From: JBLUOA01 sp048060095 | GTDB taxonomy: Bacteria > Pseudomonadota > Alphaproteobacteria > Rhodobacterales > Rhodobacteraceae | Direction: 5' to 3' | Length of the DNA stretch: 64,000 nt | Assembly (NCBI RefSeq): GCF_048060095.1 | Contig: NZ_JBLUOA010000001.1 | Coordinates: 2,046,001 to 2,110,000, forward strand | The notes under the pieces: model-generated | What the model was told of the DNA's origin: nothing | The model's database searches: none | Seen by the model: the letters and a program-made list of their open reading frames with translations, nothing else | Shown here: positions 9,208-18,102 of the stretch, piece after piece | Position numbering within the stretch: position 1 is the first letter of the stretch | Layout of the letters: the number at the start of each line of letters is the position of its first letter | Made by a program: the position numbers and the translations under genes

Positions 9208-9798
9208 CTAGGTCGTCGCGACCGCCTTGCGCACCATGTCCCAATAGACGTTTTCGACCATGTCGCGCGACAGCCGTCCGCCCTCGCGGAACCACGTGTT
9301 GACCCCCGTCAACATAGCAATCACCGCGAGGGTGGCGAGCTTTGTATCCGGTATGTCAAAGCGACCTGCCCGCTGACCGTCGCGCAGGATATCTTCCAGC
9401 ATATCCTCATAGCGCCCGCGCAGCGCCTCGACCTTGGCGAAGTTCTCGTCGGTGAGGTTCCGAAGCTCCATATATGCAATGAAAACAGCGTCTGCGCGGT
9501 CGAGGTTAAAGCGGATATGGAAACGCACGAACGCCTCTAGCCGATCCTGCGCGTCGCCTTTTGGGTCCGAATCCTCCCACCCGGCAAGCAGCTCGGTCAG
9601 ATGGGTTTCCATGAGATCCAGAAGCAGGGTTTGCTTATCAGGCGTGTATAGATAAAGCGCCCCGGCCTGAACGCCGACCTCGGCCGCGATCTGGCGCATC
9701 GACACGGCAGCAAACCCCTTGCGCGCAAACAACGATTGCGCCGCCGCCCGAACTTTCGGGCCTGTGATCTGTGAATGTGAACCGGTCTTGCGAGCCAT
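9208..9798 (-). CDS. TetR/AcrR family transcriptional regulator
   Basis: A 196-residue repressor with a standard N-terminal helix-turn-helix (FARKGFAAVSMRQIAAEVGV, then GALYLYTPDKQTLL) and an all-helical ligand-binding domain ending in WDMVRKAVATT. The start is set at MARKTGSHSQ; an in-frame ATG 30 bases earlier would lie inside the palindrome described next and is less likely. The 16-base palindrome immediately upstream points to autoregulation. Its other targets may include the divergent lipoprotein or the pirin, but that is inference. The ligand is unknown. Confidence 0.9.
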   Translation of the reverse strand: MARKTGSHSQITGPKVRAAAQSLFARKGFAAVSMRQIAAEVGVQAGALYLYTPDKQTLLLDLMETHLTELLAGWEDSDPKGDAQDRLEAFVRFHIRFNLDRADAVFIAYMELRNLTDENFAKVEALRGRYEDMLEDILRDGQRAGRFDIPDTKLATLAVIAMLTGVNTWFREGGRLSRDMVENVYWDMVRKAVATT

Positions 9799-9812
9799 AG
9801 GGTCTTCATTAT

Positions 9813-9828
9813 ATGAACGTGCGTTCAT
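9813..9828. promoter_or_regulatory. Palindromic operator upstream of the TetR gene
   Basis: ATGAACG-TG-CGTTCAT is a perfect 7-bp inverted repeat with a 2-base spacer, centred 23 bases upstream of the chosen TetR start. Many TetR-family repressors bind repeats of this shape in their own promoters. The site is seen directly; the assignment to this regulator is inference. Confidence 0.6.
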
Positions 9829-9920
9829 TTCAAACCCAAACCGCGCCGACCGCCCGAAACCTCGCTTGTTTTGCGCGCTGGTGCTGACGTAAGGTGCGCA
9901 GGTCTGAACCGGAGCCGTGA

Positions 9921-10169
9921 ATGAAACACACCCTTGTCGCCTGTCTGGGAATATTGCTGATCGCCGGTTGTTCGGATTTTCCCGAAGTCGGCAGCGACCG
10001 GTCCGCACAAGCGGATGCTGCAGACTACCCAACATTGCTGCCAATCGACACGTTGCTGGCGCATGGCGACGGGGCCGAAGACTCCGAGGCGGAGATTGAT
10101 ATTCTAAGGGCACGGGCCGCCCGTCTGCGCGCCCGCGCGGCGGCGTTGCGGGGGACGGCGATCAACTAG
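9921..10169 (+). CDS. Small predicted lipoprotein
   Basis: An 82-residue protein with a lipoprotein signal peptide: MKHTLVACLGILLIAGC, with the lipobox LIAGC and Cys17 as the lipidated residue. The mature part is acidic, then ends in an Arg/Ala-rich amphipathic helix (LRARAARLRARAAALR) that may form a coiled coil. GGAG lies eight bases before the ATG. It precedes homoserine dehydrogenase by 87 bases on the same strand. I do not know a function; similar short lipoproteins are found in front of hom in related genomes, to the best of my memory. Confidence 0.75.
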   Translation: MKHTLVACLGILLIAGCSDFPEVGSDRSAQADAADYPTLLPIDTLLAHGDGAEDSEAEIDILRARAARLRARAAALRGTAIN

Positions 10170-10256
10170 CCCCGCATGGGATGCTGCTACAGATTGAACC
10201 TTCGCAGGAATCCCGCTAACAGACCCAAAACCTTCCAATAAAGACGGAGACTTCTC

Positions 10257-11543
10257 ATGCCCGAACCCTTGCGCCTTGGCATTGCAGGTCTGGGCACCGT
10301 TGGTGTCGGGGTCATCAAGATCGTGCGACAAAAGGCAAACGTGCTTGCCGCGCGCACTGGTCGCCCGGTTGAAATCGTCGCAGTGTCCGCGCGCAACCGC
10401 GACAAGGACCGGGGCGTCAGCCTTTCTGGATATGATTGGGAAGACGATCCCGTCGCGCTGGCAAAGCGCGACGATATCGACGTGTTCGTCGAACTTATGG
10501 GCGGCAGCGACGGCCCGGCCAAGGCGTCTTGCGAGGCTGCGCTGGCTGCAGGCAAGGACGTCGTGACCGCCAACAAGGCGATGCTTGCGCTGCATGGACA
10601 GGAACTTGCCGAAGACGCCGAAGCCAACGGCCGTGTCGTCCGGTTTGAGGCTGCGGTCGCAGGCGGTATCCCCGTCGTAAAGGCGCTGACCGAAGGGCTG
10701 GCAGGCAACGACATCACCCGAGTGATGGGCGTGATGAACGGCACCTGCAACTACATCCTCACCCGGATGGAGGGCGCTGGCCTGCCCTATAAAGAGGTGT
10801 TTGAGGAGGCGAACAGCCTCGGCTACCTCGAAGCGGACCCGACGCTTGATGTCGGCGGGATCGACGCGGGGCACAAGCTCGCCCTGCTCGCTTCAATCGC
10901 ATACGGCACCAAGGTCTGCTTTGATGCGATTGAGCTTGAGGGCATCGAACGCATTTCAATCGAAGATATCGAGCATGCTGCCGATATGGGGTATCGGATC
11001 AAACTGCTAGGCGTTGCGCAGATGACGGGCCGCGGGTTGGAGCAACGGATGTCCCCCTGCCTCGTGCCCGCCGATTCACCGCTCGGTCAGTTGGAAGGCG
11101 CGACGAACATGGTCATTCTGGAGGGCGACGCGGTCGGCCAGATTGTCTTGCGCGGCGCGGGCGCTGGCGAAGGCCCGACTGCCAGCGCCGTCATGTCCGA
11201 CATCATCGACATTGCACGCGGCACCCGGTTGACGACATTCGGCCAGCCCGCCACCACGCTGGAACCGGCCCGCGCCGCGAAATCCACGGCCCCCGCCCCC
11301 TACTACCTGCGGTTGGAGCTGCAAGATAAGCCCGGCGCACTGGCCAAAGTGTCGAGCGTTCTGGGCGAAGCGGGCGTGTCAATCGACCGGATGCGGCAGA
11401 ACGAACACTCCGCCGAAACCGCGCCGGTTCTGATCGTGACGCACAAAGTGACCCGGTCTGCGCTGGATGCCGCACTGTCCGGGCTGGGCGGAACAGGGGT
11501 TCTTGCGCAAGACCCTGTAGCGATCCGCATCGAAACTGTCTAA
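10257..11543 (+). CDS. hom: Homoserine dehydrogenase
   Basis: A 428-residue enzyme reducing aspartate semialdehyde to homoserine on the route to threonine and methionine. It has the nucleotide-binding motif LGIAGLGTVG at residues 7-16, the family signature GGIPVVKALTEGLAGN with MGVMNGTCNYILT, and the catalytic-lysine segment ADPTLDVGGIDAGHKLALLA. A C-terminal ACT domain (YYLRLELQDKPGALAKVSSVL, about residues 347-367 onward) suggests feedback control by threonine. A GGAG sequence precedes the ATG. glpX follows on the same strand, an arrangement common in alphaproteobacteria. Confidence 0.96.
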   Translation: MPEPLRLGIAGLGTVGVGVIKIVRQKANVLAARTGRPVEIVAVSARNRDKDRGVSLSGYDWEDDPVALAKRDDIDVFVELMGGSDGPAKASCEAALAAGKDVVTANKAMLALHGQELAEDAEANGRVVRFEAAVAGGIPVVKALTEGLAGNDITRVMGVMNGTCNYILTRMEGAGLPYKEVFEEANSLGYLEADPTLDVGGIDAGHKLALLASIAYGTKVCFDAIELEGIERISIEDIEHAADMGYRIKLLGVAQMTGRGLEQRMSPCLVPADSPLGQLEGATNMVILEGDAVGQIVLRGAGAGEGPTASAVMSDIIDIARGTRLTTFGQPATTLEPARAAKSTAPAPYYLRLELQDKPGALAKVSSVLGEAGVSIDRMRQNEHSAETAPVLIVTHKVTRSALDAALSGLGGTGVLAQDPVAIRIETV

Positions 11544-11602
11544 CCTACCCCTACGCCACCGGCGCCCGTCGGATGGCAGAACCTTTGAAACAGGATTTTC
11601 GC

Positions 11603-12568
11603 ATGGTCTCTGAGGTCGAATTTCACGATCGCATGTTGTCGCTGGGCCTCGCCCGCGTTTCCGAAGCCGCCGCTTTGGCATCCGCCCGTCTGATTGGCCG
11701 GGGGGATGAAAAAGCCGCCGACCAAGCCGCTGTCGACGCGATGCGCACGCAGCTTAACCTGCTCGACATAAACGGCGTGGTCGTGATCGGCGAAGGTGAA
11801 CGTGACGAAGCCCCGATGCTGTTCATCGGTGAAGAGGTCGGCACCGGCAACGGCCCCGGCGTTGACATCGCGCTTGACCCGCTGGAAGGCACGACGCTGA
11901 CCGCGAAAGACATGCCGAACGCGCTGGCGGTGATCGCGATGGGACCGCGTGGTTCCATGCTCCACGCGCCGGACGTTTACATGGATAAGCTCGCGATTGG
12001 CCCCGGCTATCCCGAGGGGATCGTGACGCTCGACATGCCGCCAGCAACAAGGGTGTCCGCTCTGGCAACCGCTAAGGGATGTGAGCCGGACAATATCACC
12101 GTCTGTATCCTTGAGCGCCCGCGCCATGAGGATCTGATCGCCGAGGTCCGCTCCACCGGGGCTGCGATCCGCCTGATTACTGACGGTGACGTCGCGGGCG
12201 TGATGCACTGTGCCGAGGCTGAAACGACCGGGATCGATATGTATATGGGATCAGGTGGCGCACCCGAAGGCGTGCTGGCCGCTGCTGCGTTGAAATGTAT
12301 GGGCGGGCAGATTTTCGGCCGCCTGCTGTTCCGCAACAACGACGAAAAGGCCCGCGCCGCCAAGGCCGGGATCGAAGACCTCGACCGGATTTACAACCGC
12401 GATGACATGGTCACGCAGGACGTTATCTTTGCCGCAACCGGCGTGACCGATGGATCGCTCGTGCCGGGTATCAAGCGCGAGGTCGGGTATCTGACCGCCG
12501 AAACTGTGCTGATGCGGTCCAAGACCGGCTCTGTCCGGCGGATGTCTTACCGGAACCCGACCAGCTAA
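11603..12568 (+). CDS. glpX: Class II fructose-1,6-bisphosphatase
   Basis: This 321-residue enzyme hydrolyses fructose 1,6-bisphosphate to fructose 6-phosphate for gluconeogenesis. Family motifs are visible: IGEGERDEAPML, the metal-binding DPLEGTT, and MGSGGAPEGVLAAAALK. I place the start at MVSEVEFHDRML because AGGA lies seven bases upstream and family members usually begin just before FxDRMLSLGL. An in-frame ATG 30 bases earlier (MAEPLKQDFR) is possible but has no ribosome-binding site. It lies in a plus-strand run between hom and an isochorismatase-like gene. Confidence 0.94.
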   Translation: MVSEVEFHDRMLSLGLARVSEAAALASARLIGRGDEKAADQAAVDAMRTQLNLLDINGVVVIGEGERDEAPMLFIGEEVGTGNGPGVDIALDPLEGTTLTAKDMPNALAVIAMGPRGSMLHAPDVYMDKLAIGPGYPEGIVTLDMPPATRVSALATAKGCEPDNITVCILERPRHEDLIAEVRSTGAAIRLITDGDVAGVMHCAEAETTGIDMYMGSGGAPEGVLAAAALKCMGGQIFGRLLFRNNDEKARAAKAGIEDLDRIYNRDDMVTQDVIFAATGVTDGSLVPGIKREVGYLTAETVLMRSKTGSVRRMSYRNPTS

Positions 12569-12580
12569 AAGGGGCGACAC

Positions 12581-13144
12581 ATGGCAGCGGTGCTTCTTCT
12601 GGTCGATATCCAGAAAGGCCTCGACGACCCGAAATTCGGCGCGCGCAACAATCCCGACGCCGAACAAAAGGCGGGCGCGCTGCTGGCCCATTGGCGCGCG
12701 GCGAACGCCCCCGTCATCCACGTGCAACACATGAGTGCGGAGCCTGACAGCCCCCTGCGCCCCGGCCTGCCCGGCAACGCGCTGAAGCCAGAGGTCGCGC
12801 CCGGCGCCGGGGAAACCGTGATCCGTAAGGACGTGAACTCCGCCTTCATCGGAACGGATTTGCTGAACCGGCTGCGGGACATGGATGCGACCGATCTGGT
12901 GATTTGCGGACTGACCACGCCGCATTGCGTGTCAACAACCGCACGGATGGCGGCAAACCTCGGGTTTAACGTCGAACTTGCCGAAGATGCCTGCGCCGCC
13001 TTTGCGGCCAGCGCGGATATGTCGTGGAAACCGGGTGCTGACGCCCCATCCCCCGAAATGATCCACGACCTTGCCGTCGCGCATATCAGCGGAGAGTTTG
13101 TGACCGTCGTGTCAACCGAAACGCTGCTGGGCCGTCTGCCGTGA
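12581..13144 (+). CDS. Isochorismatase-family cysteine hydrolase
   Basis: A 187-residue hydrolase with a complete Asp-Lys-Cys triad: Asp9 in LLLVDIQ, Lys83 in VIRKDVNSAF and Cys116 in TTPHCVSTTAR. Members hydrolyse amides or enol ethers (nicotinamide, ureidoacrylate, N-carbamoylsarcosine); the substrate here is not evident. A carbamoylsarcosine amidase role would fit the nearby sarcosine oxidase genes, but this is speculation. Its stop overlaps the GTG start of recJ, so the two are translationally coupled. Confidence 0.88.
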   Translation: MAAVLLLVDIQKGLDDPKFGARNNPDAEQKAGALLAHWRAANAPVIHVQHMSAEPDSPLRPGLPGNALKPEVAPGAGETVIRKDVNSAFIGTDLLNRLRDMDATDLVICGLTTPHCVSTTARMAANLGFNVELAEDACAAFAASADMSWKPGADAPSPEMIHDLAVAHISGEFVTVVSTETLLGRLP

Positions 13145-14886
13145 GCGCATTCCTTGGTGTCGAGCAATCCTTGACCGGGCGGCGTTGGGTCGGCCCGACG
13201 ATTGAGGCCGAACGCCTCGCCGAAGCGATGGAACAGGCGACGGGGCTGCCCGGCGCGCTGTGCCGCACGCTCGTCCGGCGCGGGGTTGAACCGCAGGAGG
13301 CCAAAGCGTTCCTTGAACCGCAGCTTCGCGACCTGCTGCCCGATCCCCGTAGCCTGAAAGACATGGATCACGCCGCCGAACGGTTCCTGAAAGCCGTCGC
13401 CAATCAGGAACGGATCGCGATTTTCGCCGACTATGACGTCGATGGCGGAACCTCTGCCGCGCTGCTGATCGACTGGCTGCGGCAAAAAGGGCAGCAGGCG
13501 ACGCTCTATATTCCCGACCGGATTGATGAAGGCTACGGCCCGAATGAACCGGCGATGGAAGCGCTTTCCAAGGATCACGACCTGATCGTCTGCGTGGATT
13601 GCGGAACGCTGTCGCACGATCCGATCGCGGCGGCAAAGGGGGCCGACGTTATCGTGCTCGACCACCACCTTGGCGGCGAAACGCTGCCCCCGGCGCTCGC
13701 CGTCGTGAACCCCAACCGGCAGGACGAGGACGGAACGCTCGGCCATCTGTGCGCCGCCGGCGTCGTGTTCCTGATGCTGGTCGAGGCGGGCCGCCAGCTT
13801 CGCGAGGCGGGCGACAAAGGGCCGGACCTTCTGGCCATGCTCGACCTCGTCGCGCTTGGCACCGTTGCGGATGTCGCCCCGCTGATCGGCGTCAACCGGG
13901 CGCTGGTGCGCCAGGGGCTGAAGGTGATGGCGCAACGAAACCGCCCCGGGCTTGTCGCCCTGTCAGACGTTGCGCGGATGGATAGCAAACCGAACAGCTA
14001 TCACCTTGGTTTTTTGCTTGGCCCAAGGGTCAATGCCGGGGGGCGGATCGGACAGGCCGATCTTGGTGCGCGGCTGCTTGCCACGAATGACACGAATGAG
14101 GCGCAAGCGCTGGCCCAGCGGTTGGATGATCTGAACACCGAGCGGCGCGACGTCGAAGCCGCCGTGCGCGACGCCGCCCTAGCCCAAGCCGAAGAACGCG
14201 GGCTTGACGCCCCGCTGGTCTGGGCCGCTGGCGAAGGCTGGCATCCCGGCGTCGTCGGTATCGTCGCAAGCCGTCTGAAGGAGGCGACGAACAGACCCGC
14301 AATCGTCATCGGCCTTGATGGGGATGAAGGCAAAGGATCGGGGCGTTCCGTCACTGGCGTCGACCTTGGCGCATCTATCCAAAAGCTCACCGCTGAAGGG
14401 CTGTTGCTTAAGGGCGGTGGGCACAAGATGGCCGCTGGCCTGACAGTCGCCCGCGACCAGCTTGACGCTGCAATGGCCCGCCTGTCTGAATTGTTGGAGC
14501 GTCAGGGTGCAGGCACTCAGGGGCCAGCCGATCTGAAACTCGACTCCGTCCTGATGCCAGGTGCCGCGACCGAAGACCTAATCGACCAAATCGAGGGTGC
14601 TGGCCCGTTTGGCGCGGGGGCCGCCGCCCCCCGCTATGTCTTTCCCGATCAGCAGATTTTCTTTGCCAAGCGGGTCGGTGACAGCCACCTCAAAATCAGT
14701 TTTGGCGACGGTCTGGGCGCGCGGATCGATGCGATTTCCTTCGGCGCGTTTGACACAGCACTCGGCCCCGCGCTTGAAAACCACGGCGGCGCGCGCTTCC
14801 ATCTTGCGGGCCGCCTTGAACTCAACCAGTTTCGCGGCCGAACGAGCGTTCAACTCCGCCTGGAAGACGCATCAAAAGCCGGCTAA
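13141..14886 (+). CDS. recJ: Single-stranded-DNA-specific exonuclease RecJ
   Basis: A 581-residue 5'-3' exonuclease acting on single-stranded DNA in recombination and mismatch repair. The DHH-superfamily motifs are present: IAIFADYDVDG (motif I), VDCGTLSHD (motif II) and VLDHHLGG (motif III), then GPRVNAGGRIG and the DHHA1 segment GSGRSVTGVDL with GGGHKMAAGLTV, and an OB-fold C-terminus. In motif II the sequence reads CGTLSHD where CGxxxxE is more usual. The GTG start overlaps the previous stop (GTGA). Confidence 0.95.
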   Translation: MSAFLGVEQSLTGRRWVGPTIEAERLAEAMEQATGLPGALCRTLVRRGVEPQEAKAFLEPQLRDLLPDPRSLKDMDHAAERFLKAVANQERIAIFADYDVDGGTSAALLIDWLRQKGQQATLYIPDRIDEGYGPNEPAMEALSKDHDLIVCVDCGTLSHDPIAAAKGADVIVLDHHLGGETLPPALAVVNPNRQDEDGTLGHLCAAGVVFLMLVEAGRQLREAGDKGPDLLAMLDLVALGTVADVAPLIGVNRALVRQGLKVMAQRNRPGLVALSDVARMDSKPNSYHLGFLLGPRVNAGGRIGQADLGARLLATNDTNEAQALAQRLDDLNTERRDVEAAVRDAALAQAEERGLDAPLVWAAGEGWHPGVVGIVASRLKEATNRPAIVIGLDGDEGKGSGRSVTGVDLGASIQKLTAEGLLLKGGGHKMAAGLTVARDQLDAAMARLSELLERQGAGTQGPADLKLDSVLMPGAATEDLIDQIEGAGPFGAGAAAPRYVFPDQQIFFAKRVGDSHLKISFGDGLGARIDAISFGAFDTALGPALENHGGARFHLAGRLELNQFRGRTSVQLRLEDASKAG

Positions 14887-14982
14887 CCGCCGCGCGACAA
14901 ATTCTGAAATCCGGCAGAAAAATTTCCAAATTTGCTCTTGTGCGACCCGACATCAGACGCTAAATACCCGCTCACCAACGGT

Positions 14983-15057
14983 GCTCCCTTCGTCTATCGG
15001 TTAGGACGCCAGGTTTTCAACCTGGAAAGAGGGGTTCGATTCCCCTAGGGAGTACCA
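14983..15057 (+). tRNA. tRNA-Glu (anticodon TTC)
   Basis: The sequence folds as a cloverleaf: acceptor GCTCCCT with AGGGAGT, anticodon stem CCAGG/CCTGG enclosing TTTTCAA (anticodon TTC), T stem AGGGG/CCCCT with TTCGATT, and an encoded CCA end. It reads GAA/GAG codons. It stands alone between recJ and the photolyase gene. Confidence 0.97.
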
Positions 15058-15282
15058 TTTTTCCATTCTTGAATAGTTCTGTTTGGCAGCCGCCGAAGCT
15101 TCGTTTTGGTCGGTCGATGAACCGTCCGCGTTTGGCCGACGCGATTGCTAATCGCACAGTCTATCATTTTAGTTCGTCGCTGTGGACGCGCCCTAGCCGA
15201 AGAATGGTCCGCTAACACGCCCACATCGTAGCCTCCTCATGCAAAAACAGCGCCGCAATCAGCGCTACTGCCGGAGAATTCG

Positions 15283-16833
15283 ATGAGTGGTCAAGAACCT
15301 CAATCCACAGATCACCCGCGGATCGTTTTGATTTTGGGCGACCAACTATCCCCCGATATGCACGCGCTGAAACGTGCGGATCCGAAGACAGACATCGTTC
15401 TGATGGCGGAAGTAGCGGAAGAGGCCACCTATGTCGCCCATCACAAAAAGAAAATCGCGTTTGTTTTCTCGGCCATGCGCCATTTTGCGAAGGAGCTTGA
15501 GGCGCAGGGTTGGTCTGTCGACTACACGCAGTTTGGCGACCCCGACAACGCCGGTTCCCTGCGCGGAGAAGTGAAGCGCGCGATCACCCGACACCGTGCC
15601 AAGGGCGTCATCCTGACCGAGCCCGGCGAGTATCGGCTGAAGGCCGAGATTGACACTTGGGCGGATGAGCTTGGCGCGGATGTCGAATGCGTCGACGACA
15701 CGCGCTTTATCGCCAGCCATGCAGAATTCCAAGATTGGGCGAAGGGGCGCAAGCAATTGCGGATGGAGTATTTCTATCGCGAGATACGGAAGAAAACCGG
15801 TCTTCTGATGCACCGCGATCAGCCCGAGGGCGGCAAGTGGAACTTCGACGCTGAAAACCGCAAGCCGGCCAAGGGCGACCTGTTTATGCCCCGCCCCCTG
15901 CGTATCTCGCCGGATCGTATCACGAAAGACGTGCTTGATCTGGTTGAGGCGGAGTTTCCCGATAATTTCGGCACGCTCCGCCCCTTCTGGTCCGCGGTCA
16001 CTCGTGAGGGCGCTGAGAAGGCGCTCGCTACCTTCATAGACGATGCGCTGCCGTCCTTCGGGGATTACCAAGACGCAATGCTTGATGGAGAGCCGTTCCT
16101 GTATCACTCCGTCCTGTCGCTCTACATCAATACTGGCCTGCTTGATCCGCTTGAGGTTTGCCGCCGGGCAGAACGCGCCTATTACGAAGGACACGCGCCG
16201 CTCAACGCGGTTGAGGGGTTCGTCCGGCAGATCATCGGTTGGCGGGAGTATATTCGCGGCGTTTATTGGTTGAACATGCCGGGCTACACCGAAGAAAATT
16301 TCTTTGGCGCGACAACAAAGCTGCCCGCCTTCTACTGGACCGGCGACACGGATATGGCTTGCATGGCCGCCGCCATCGGCCAGACGTGCGACGAAGCATA
16401 CGCCCACCATATCCAACGGCTGATGGTGACGGGAAACTTCGCCATGCTGGCCGGGGTCAATCCACATGAGGTGCATGAATGGTATCTGGCCGTCTATTTC
16501 GACGCCTACGAATGGGTCGAAGCCCCCAACGTGATCGGGATGAGCCAGTTTGCCGATGGCGGCCTGTTGGGGTCCAAGCCCTATGCTGCCAGCGGGAATT
16601 ATATCAACAAGATGTCCGATTACTGCGGCAAGTGCCGGTATGATGTGAAACAAAAGACCGGCAAAACCGCCTGCCCGTTCAACCCGCTTTATTGGAATTT
16701 CCTGATCCGCAACGAAAAGAAACTGCGCGGCAATCCACGGCTGGCACAAGTCTATCGGACGTGGGACAGGATGGGCGATGACAAGAAGAACGCCTATCTT
16801 TCGAGCGCTGACGCGATCCTAAAGTCTCTTTAG
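15283..16833 (+). CDS. Fe-S bacterial cryptochrome/photolyase (PhrB-like)
   Basis: A 516-residue flavoprotein of the iron-sulfur bacterial cryptochrome/photolyase class. It starts with RIVLILGDQLSPDMHAL and shows the long DUF-type N-terminal alpha/beta domain followed by the helical FAD domain (GFVRQIIGWREYIRGVYW, GNFAMLAGV, HEWYLAVYFDAYEWVEAPNV). Four cysteines fit a [4Fe-4S] cluster: Cys369, Cys448, Cys451 and Cys464 (YCGKC, TACPFN). Characterised relatives repair (6-4) photoproducts or act as blue-light regulators. CGGAG precedes the ATG. The 225 bases upstream, after tRNA-Glu, hold nothing recognisable. Confidence 0.93.
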   Translation: MSGQEPQSTDHPRIVLILGDQLSPDMHALKRADPKTDIVLMAEVAEEATYVAHHKKKIAFVFSAMRHFAKELEAQGWSVDYTQFGDPDNAGSLRGEVKRAITRHRAKGVILTEPGEYRLKAEIDTWADELGADVECVDDTRFIASHAEFQDWAKGRKQLRMEYFYREIRKKTGLLMHRDQPEGGKWNFDAENRKPAKGDLFMPRPLRISPDRITKDVLDLVEAEFPDNFGTLRPFWSAVTREGAEKALATFIDDALPSFGDYQDAMLDGEPFLYHSVLSLYINTGLLDPLEVCRRAERAYYEGHAPLNAVEGFVRQIIGWREYIRGVYWLNMPGYTEENFFGATTKLPAFYWTGDTDMACMAAAIGQTCDEAYAHHIQRLMVTGNFAMLAGVNPHEVHEWYLAVYFDAYEWVEAPNVIGMSQFADGGLLGSKPYAASGNYINKMSDYCGKCRYDVKQKTGKTACPFNPLYWNFLIRNEKKLRGNPRLAQVYRTWDRMGDDKKNAYLSSADAILKSL

Positions 16834-16907
16834 ACGATCTCCATTGGCTCTCTCAGGCCGGGTGTGCAAAACTACCCTCTGGGCACCGACGCAGAAGGGA
16901 TCGTCCG

Positions 16908-17678
16908 ATGAAAAACCCGACCAACCGCTTCAAGGCTGCGCTGAAGGCCGGACAGCATCAGCTGGGGATCTGGAATTCGATCAGCAGCAGCACAGTGCCA
17001 GAGCTGCTGGCCGGTGCCGGGTTCGATTGGGTCTTGGTCGATTGCGAACATGCGGCAATTGAAACGATTGAGGTTTTGCCGGCCCTTCAGGCCATCGGAC
17101 AATACCCCGAAGTCTCTGCAATCGTCCGCCCCGCCGGGAATGATCCGGTGCTTTTCAAACGGTTGCTCGACCTTGGGGCGCAAACGCTGCTGGTGCCCTA
17201 CATCCAATCAGCAAAGGAGGCCGAAGCCGCCGTCGCCGCGATGCGCTACAGCCCGCGTGGCATTCGCGGCATGGCAGGATCGACGCGCGCGACGCGATAC
17301 GGCGCGGTAGAGGATTACTTCACCAAGGCCGAAGACGAGCTTTGCCTGATCGTACAAGTAGAAACCATCACTGGAATGGGCGAATTGGAACAGATCGCCA
17401 CGACCGACGGCGTTGACGGTGTTTTCATCGGGCCGGCGGACCTCAGCGCGAGCATGGGCCTGCCCGGCCAGATCAACCATCCCGATGTTCTGGCAGAGAT
17501 CGACAAAGCGCTGGCAAAACTCGCTGAATTAGACGTGCCGTCCGGCATCCTGTGGCTTGATCCGGCAGAGGCCAAGCGGTTTATCGACGCGGGCACGGCG
17601 TTCACCGCGGTTGGCGTGGATATCGCCGTCCTCGCCGATCAGGTGCGCGCACTTCGCGACCTTTTCCAGCGTTGGTGA
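16908..17678 (+). CDS. HpcH/HpaI family aldolase
   Basis: A 256-residue class II pyruvate aldolase relative. It shows LGIWNSISSSTVPELLAGAGFDWVLVDCEHA with the catalytic His, the metal-ligand segments VQVETITG and FIGPADLSASMGLPG, and the RGIRGM loop. Family members cleave 2-keto-4-hydroxy acids such as 4-hydroxy-2-ketoheptanedioate or 2-keto-3-deoxy sugars acids into pyruvate and an aldehyde. The natural substrate is unclear because no pathway genes are adjacent. It lies 74 bases after the photolyase gene and is probably transcribed separately. Confidence 0.9.
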   Translation: MKNPTNRFKAALKAGQHQLGIWNSISSSTVPELLAGAGFDWVLVDCEHAAIETIEVLPALQAIGQYPEVSAIVRPAGNDPVLFKRLLDLGAQTLLVPYIQSAKEAEAAVAAMRYSPRGIRGMAGSTRATRYGAVEDYFTKAEDELCLIVQVETITGMGELEQIATTDGVDGVFIGPADLSASMGLPGQINHPDVLAEIDKALAKLAELDVPSGILWLDPAEAKRFIDAGTAFTAVGVDIAVLADQVRALRDLFQRW

Positions 17679-17852
17679 CACGGTGTCAGCCGCTCCCGCC
17701 GCGGGCCGACCGGACCTTTAGCGTTATTGCCCGAAAAACCACAGTTCGTTGAACCGATTTGTCGAACACGCAGACCGCAAGCATTCCAACCCCAAACCCC
17801 AATTTCTCACTTGACGCCCCGCCCGCCACCGCCTATTCCGACCCTCGCTTTT

Positions 17853-17929
17853 GGCGGAGTAGCTCAGGTGGTTAGAGCAGCGGAATCATAATCCGCGTGT
17901 CGGGGGTTCAAGTCCCTCCTCCGCTACCA
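17853..17929 (+). tRNA. tRNA-Met (elongator, anticodon CAT)
   Basis: GGCGGAG pairs with CTCCGCT to form the acceptor. The anticodon stem GCGGA/TCCGC encloses ATCATAA with CAT at 17887-17889, the T arm is present and CCA is encoded. The body matches the elongator tRNA-Met usual in this group rather than the isoleucine CAT tRNA. Confidence 0.93.
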
Positions 17930-18102
17930 AGCACCCCGAAAACGAAATCACCTATCCCCGCGGCACTCACTGTGTTGCTGCGCTGGCTGTCCCAAGAATC
18001 AGCGGACAAATGTTTCTGGACTGCGTTCAGAGTTAGGTTATTAATTCGTTAAGTTCGGCAGTTCGGGGACGCCTCTTTGGCCACAATCAATCTGGGACGC
18101 CC

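Noticed and set aside
12565..13935. A 456-codon open frame on the minus strand over the isochorismatase and recJ genes
   Set aside because: It is the shadow of strongly recognised plus-strand genes in GC-rich DNA; the translation has no family features.
15346..16749. A 467-codon open frame on the minus strand opposite the photolyase
   Set aside because: The plus strand encodes a clear Fe-S photolyase with intact cysteines; the antisense translation resembles nothing.
17853..17929. tRNA-Ile with a modified CAT anticodon
   Set aside because: The acceptor and body match elongator tRNA-Met of the group rather than the lysidine-type isoleucine tRNA.
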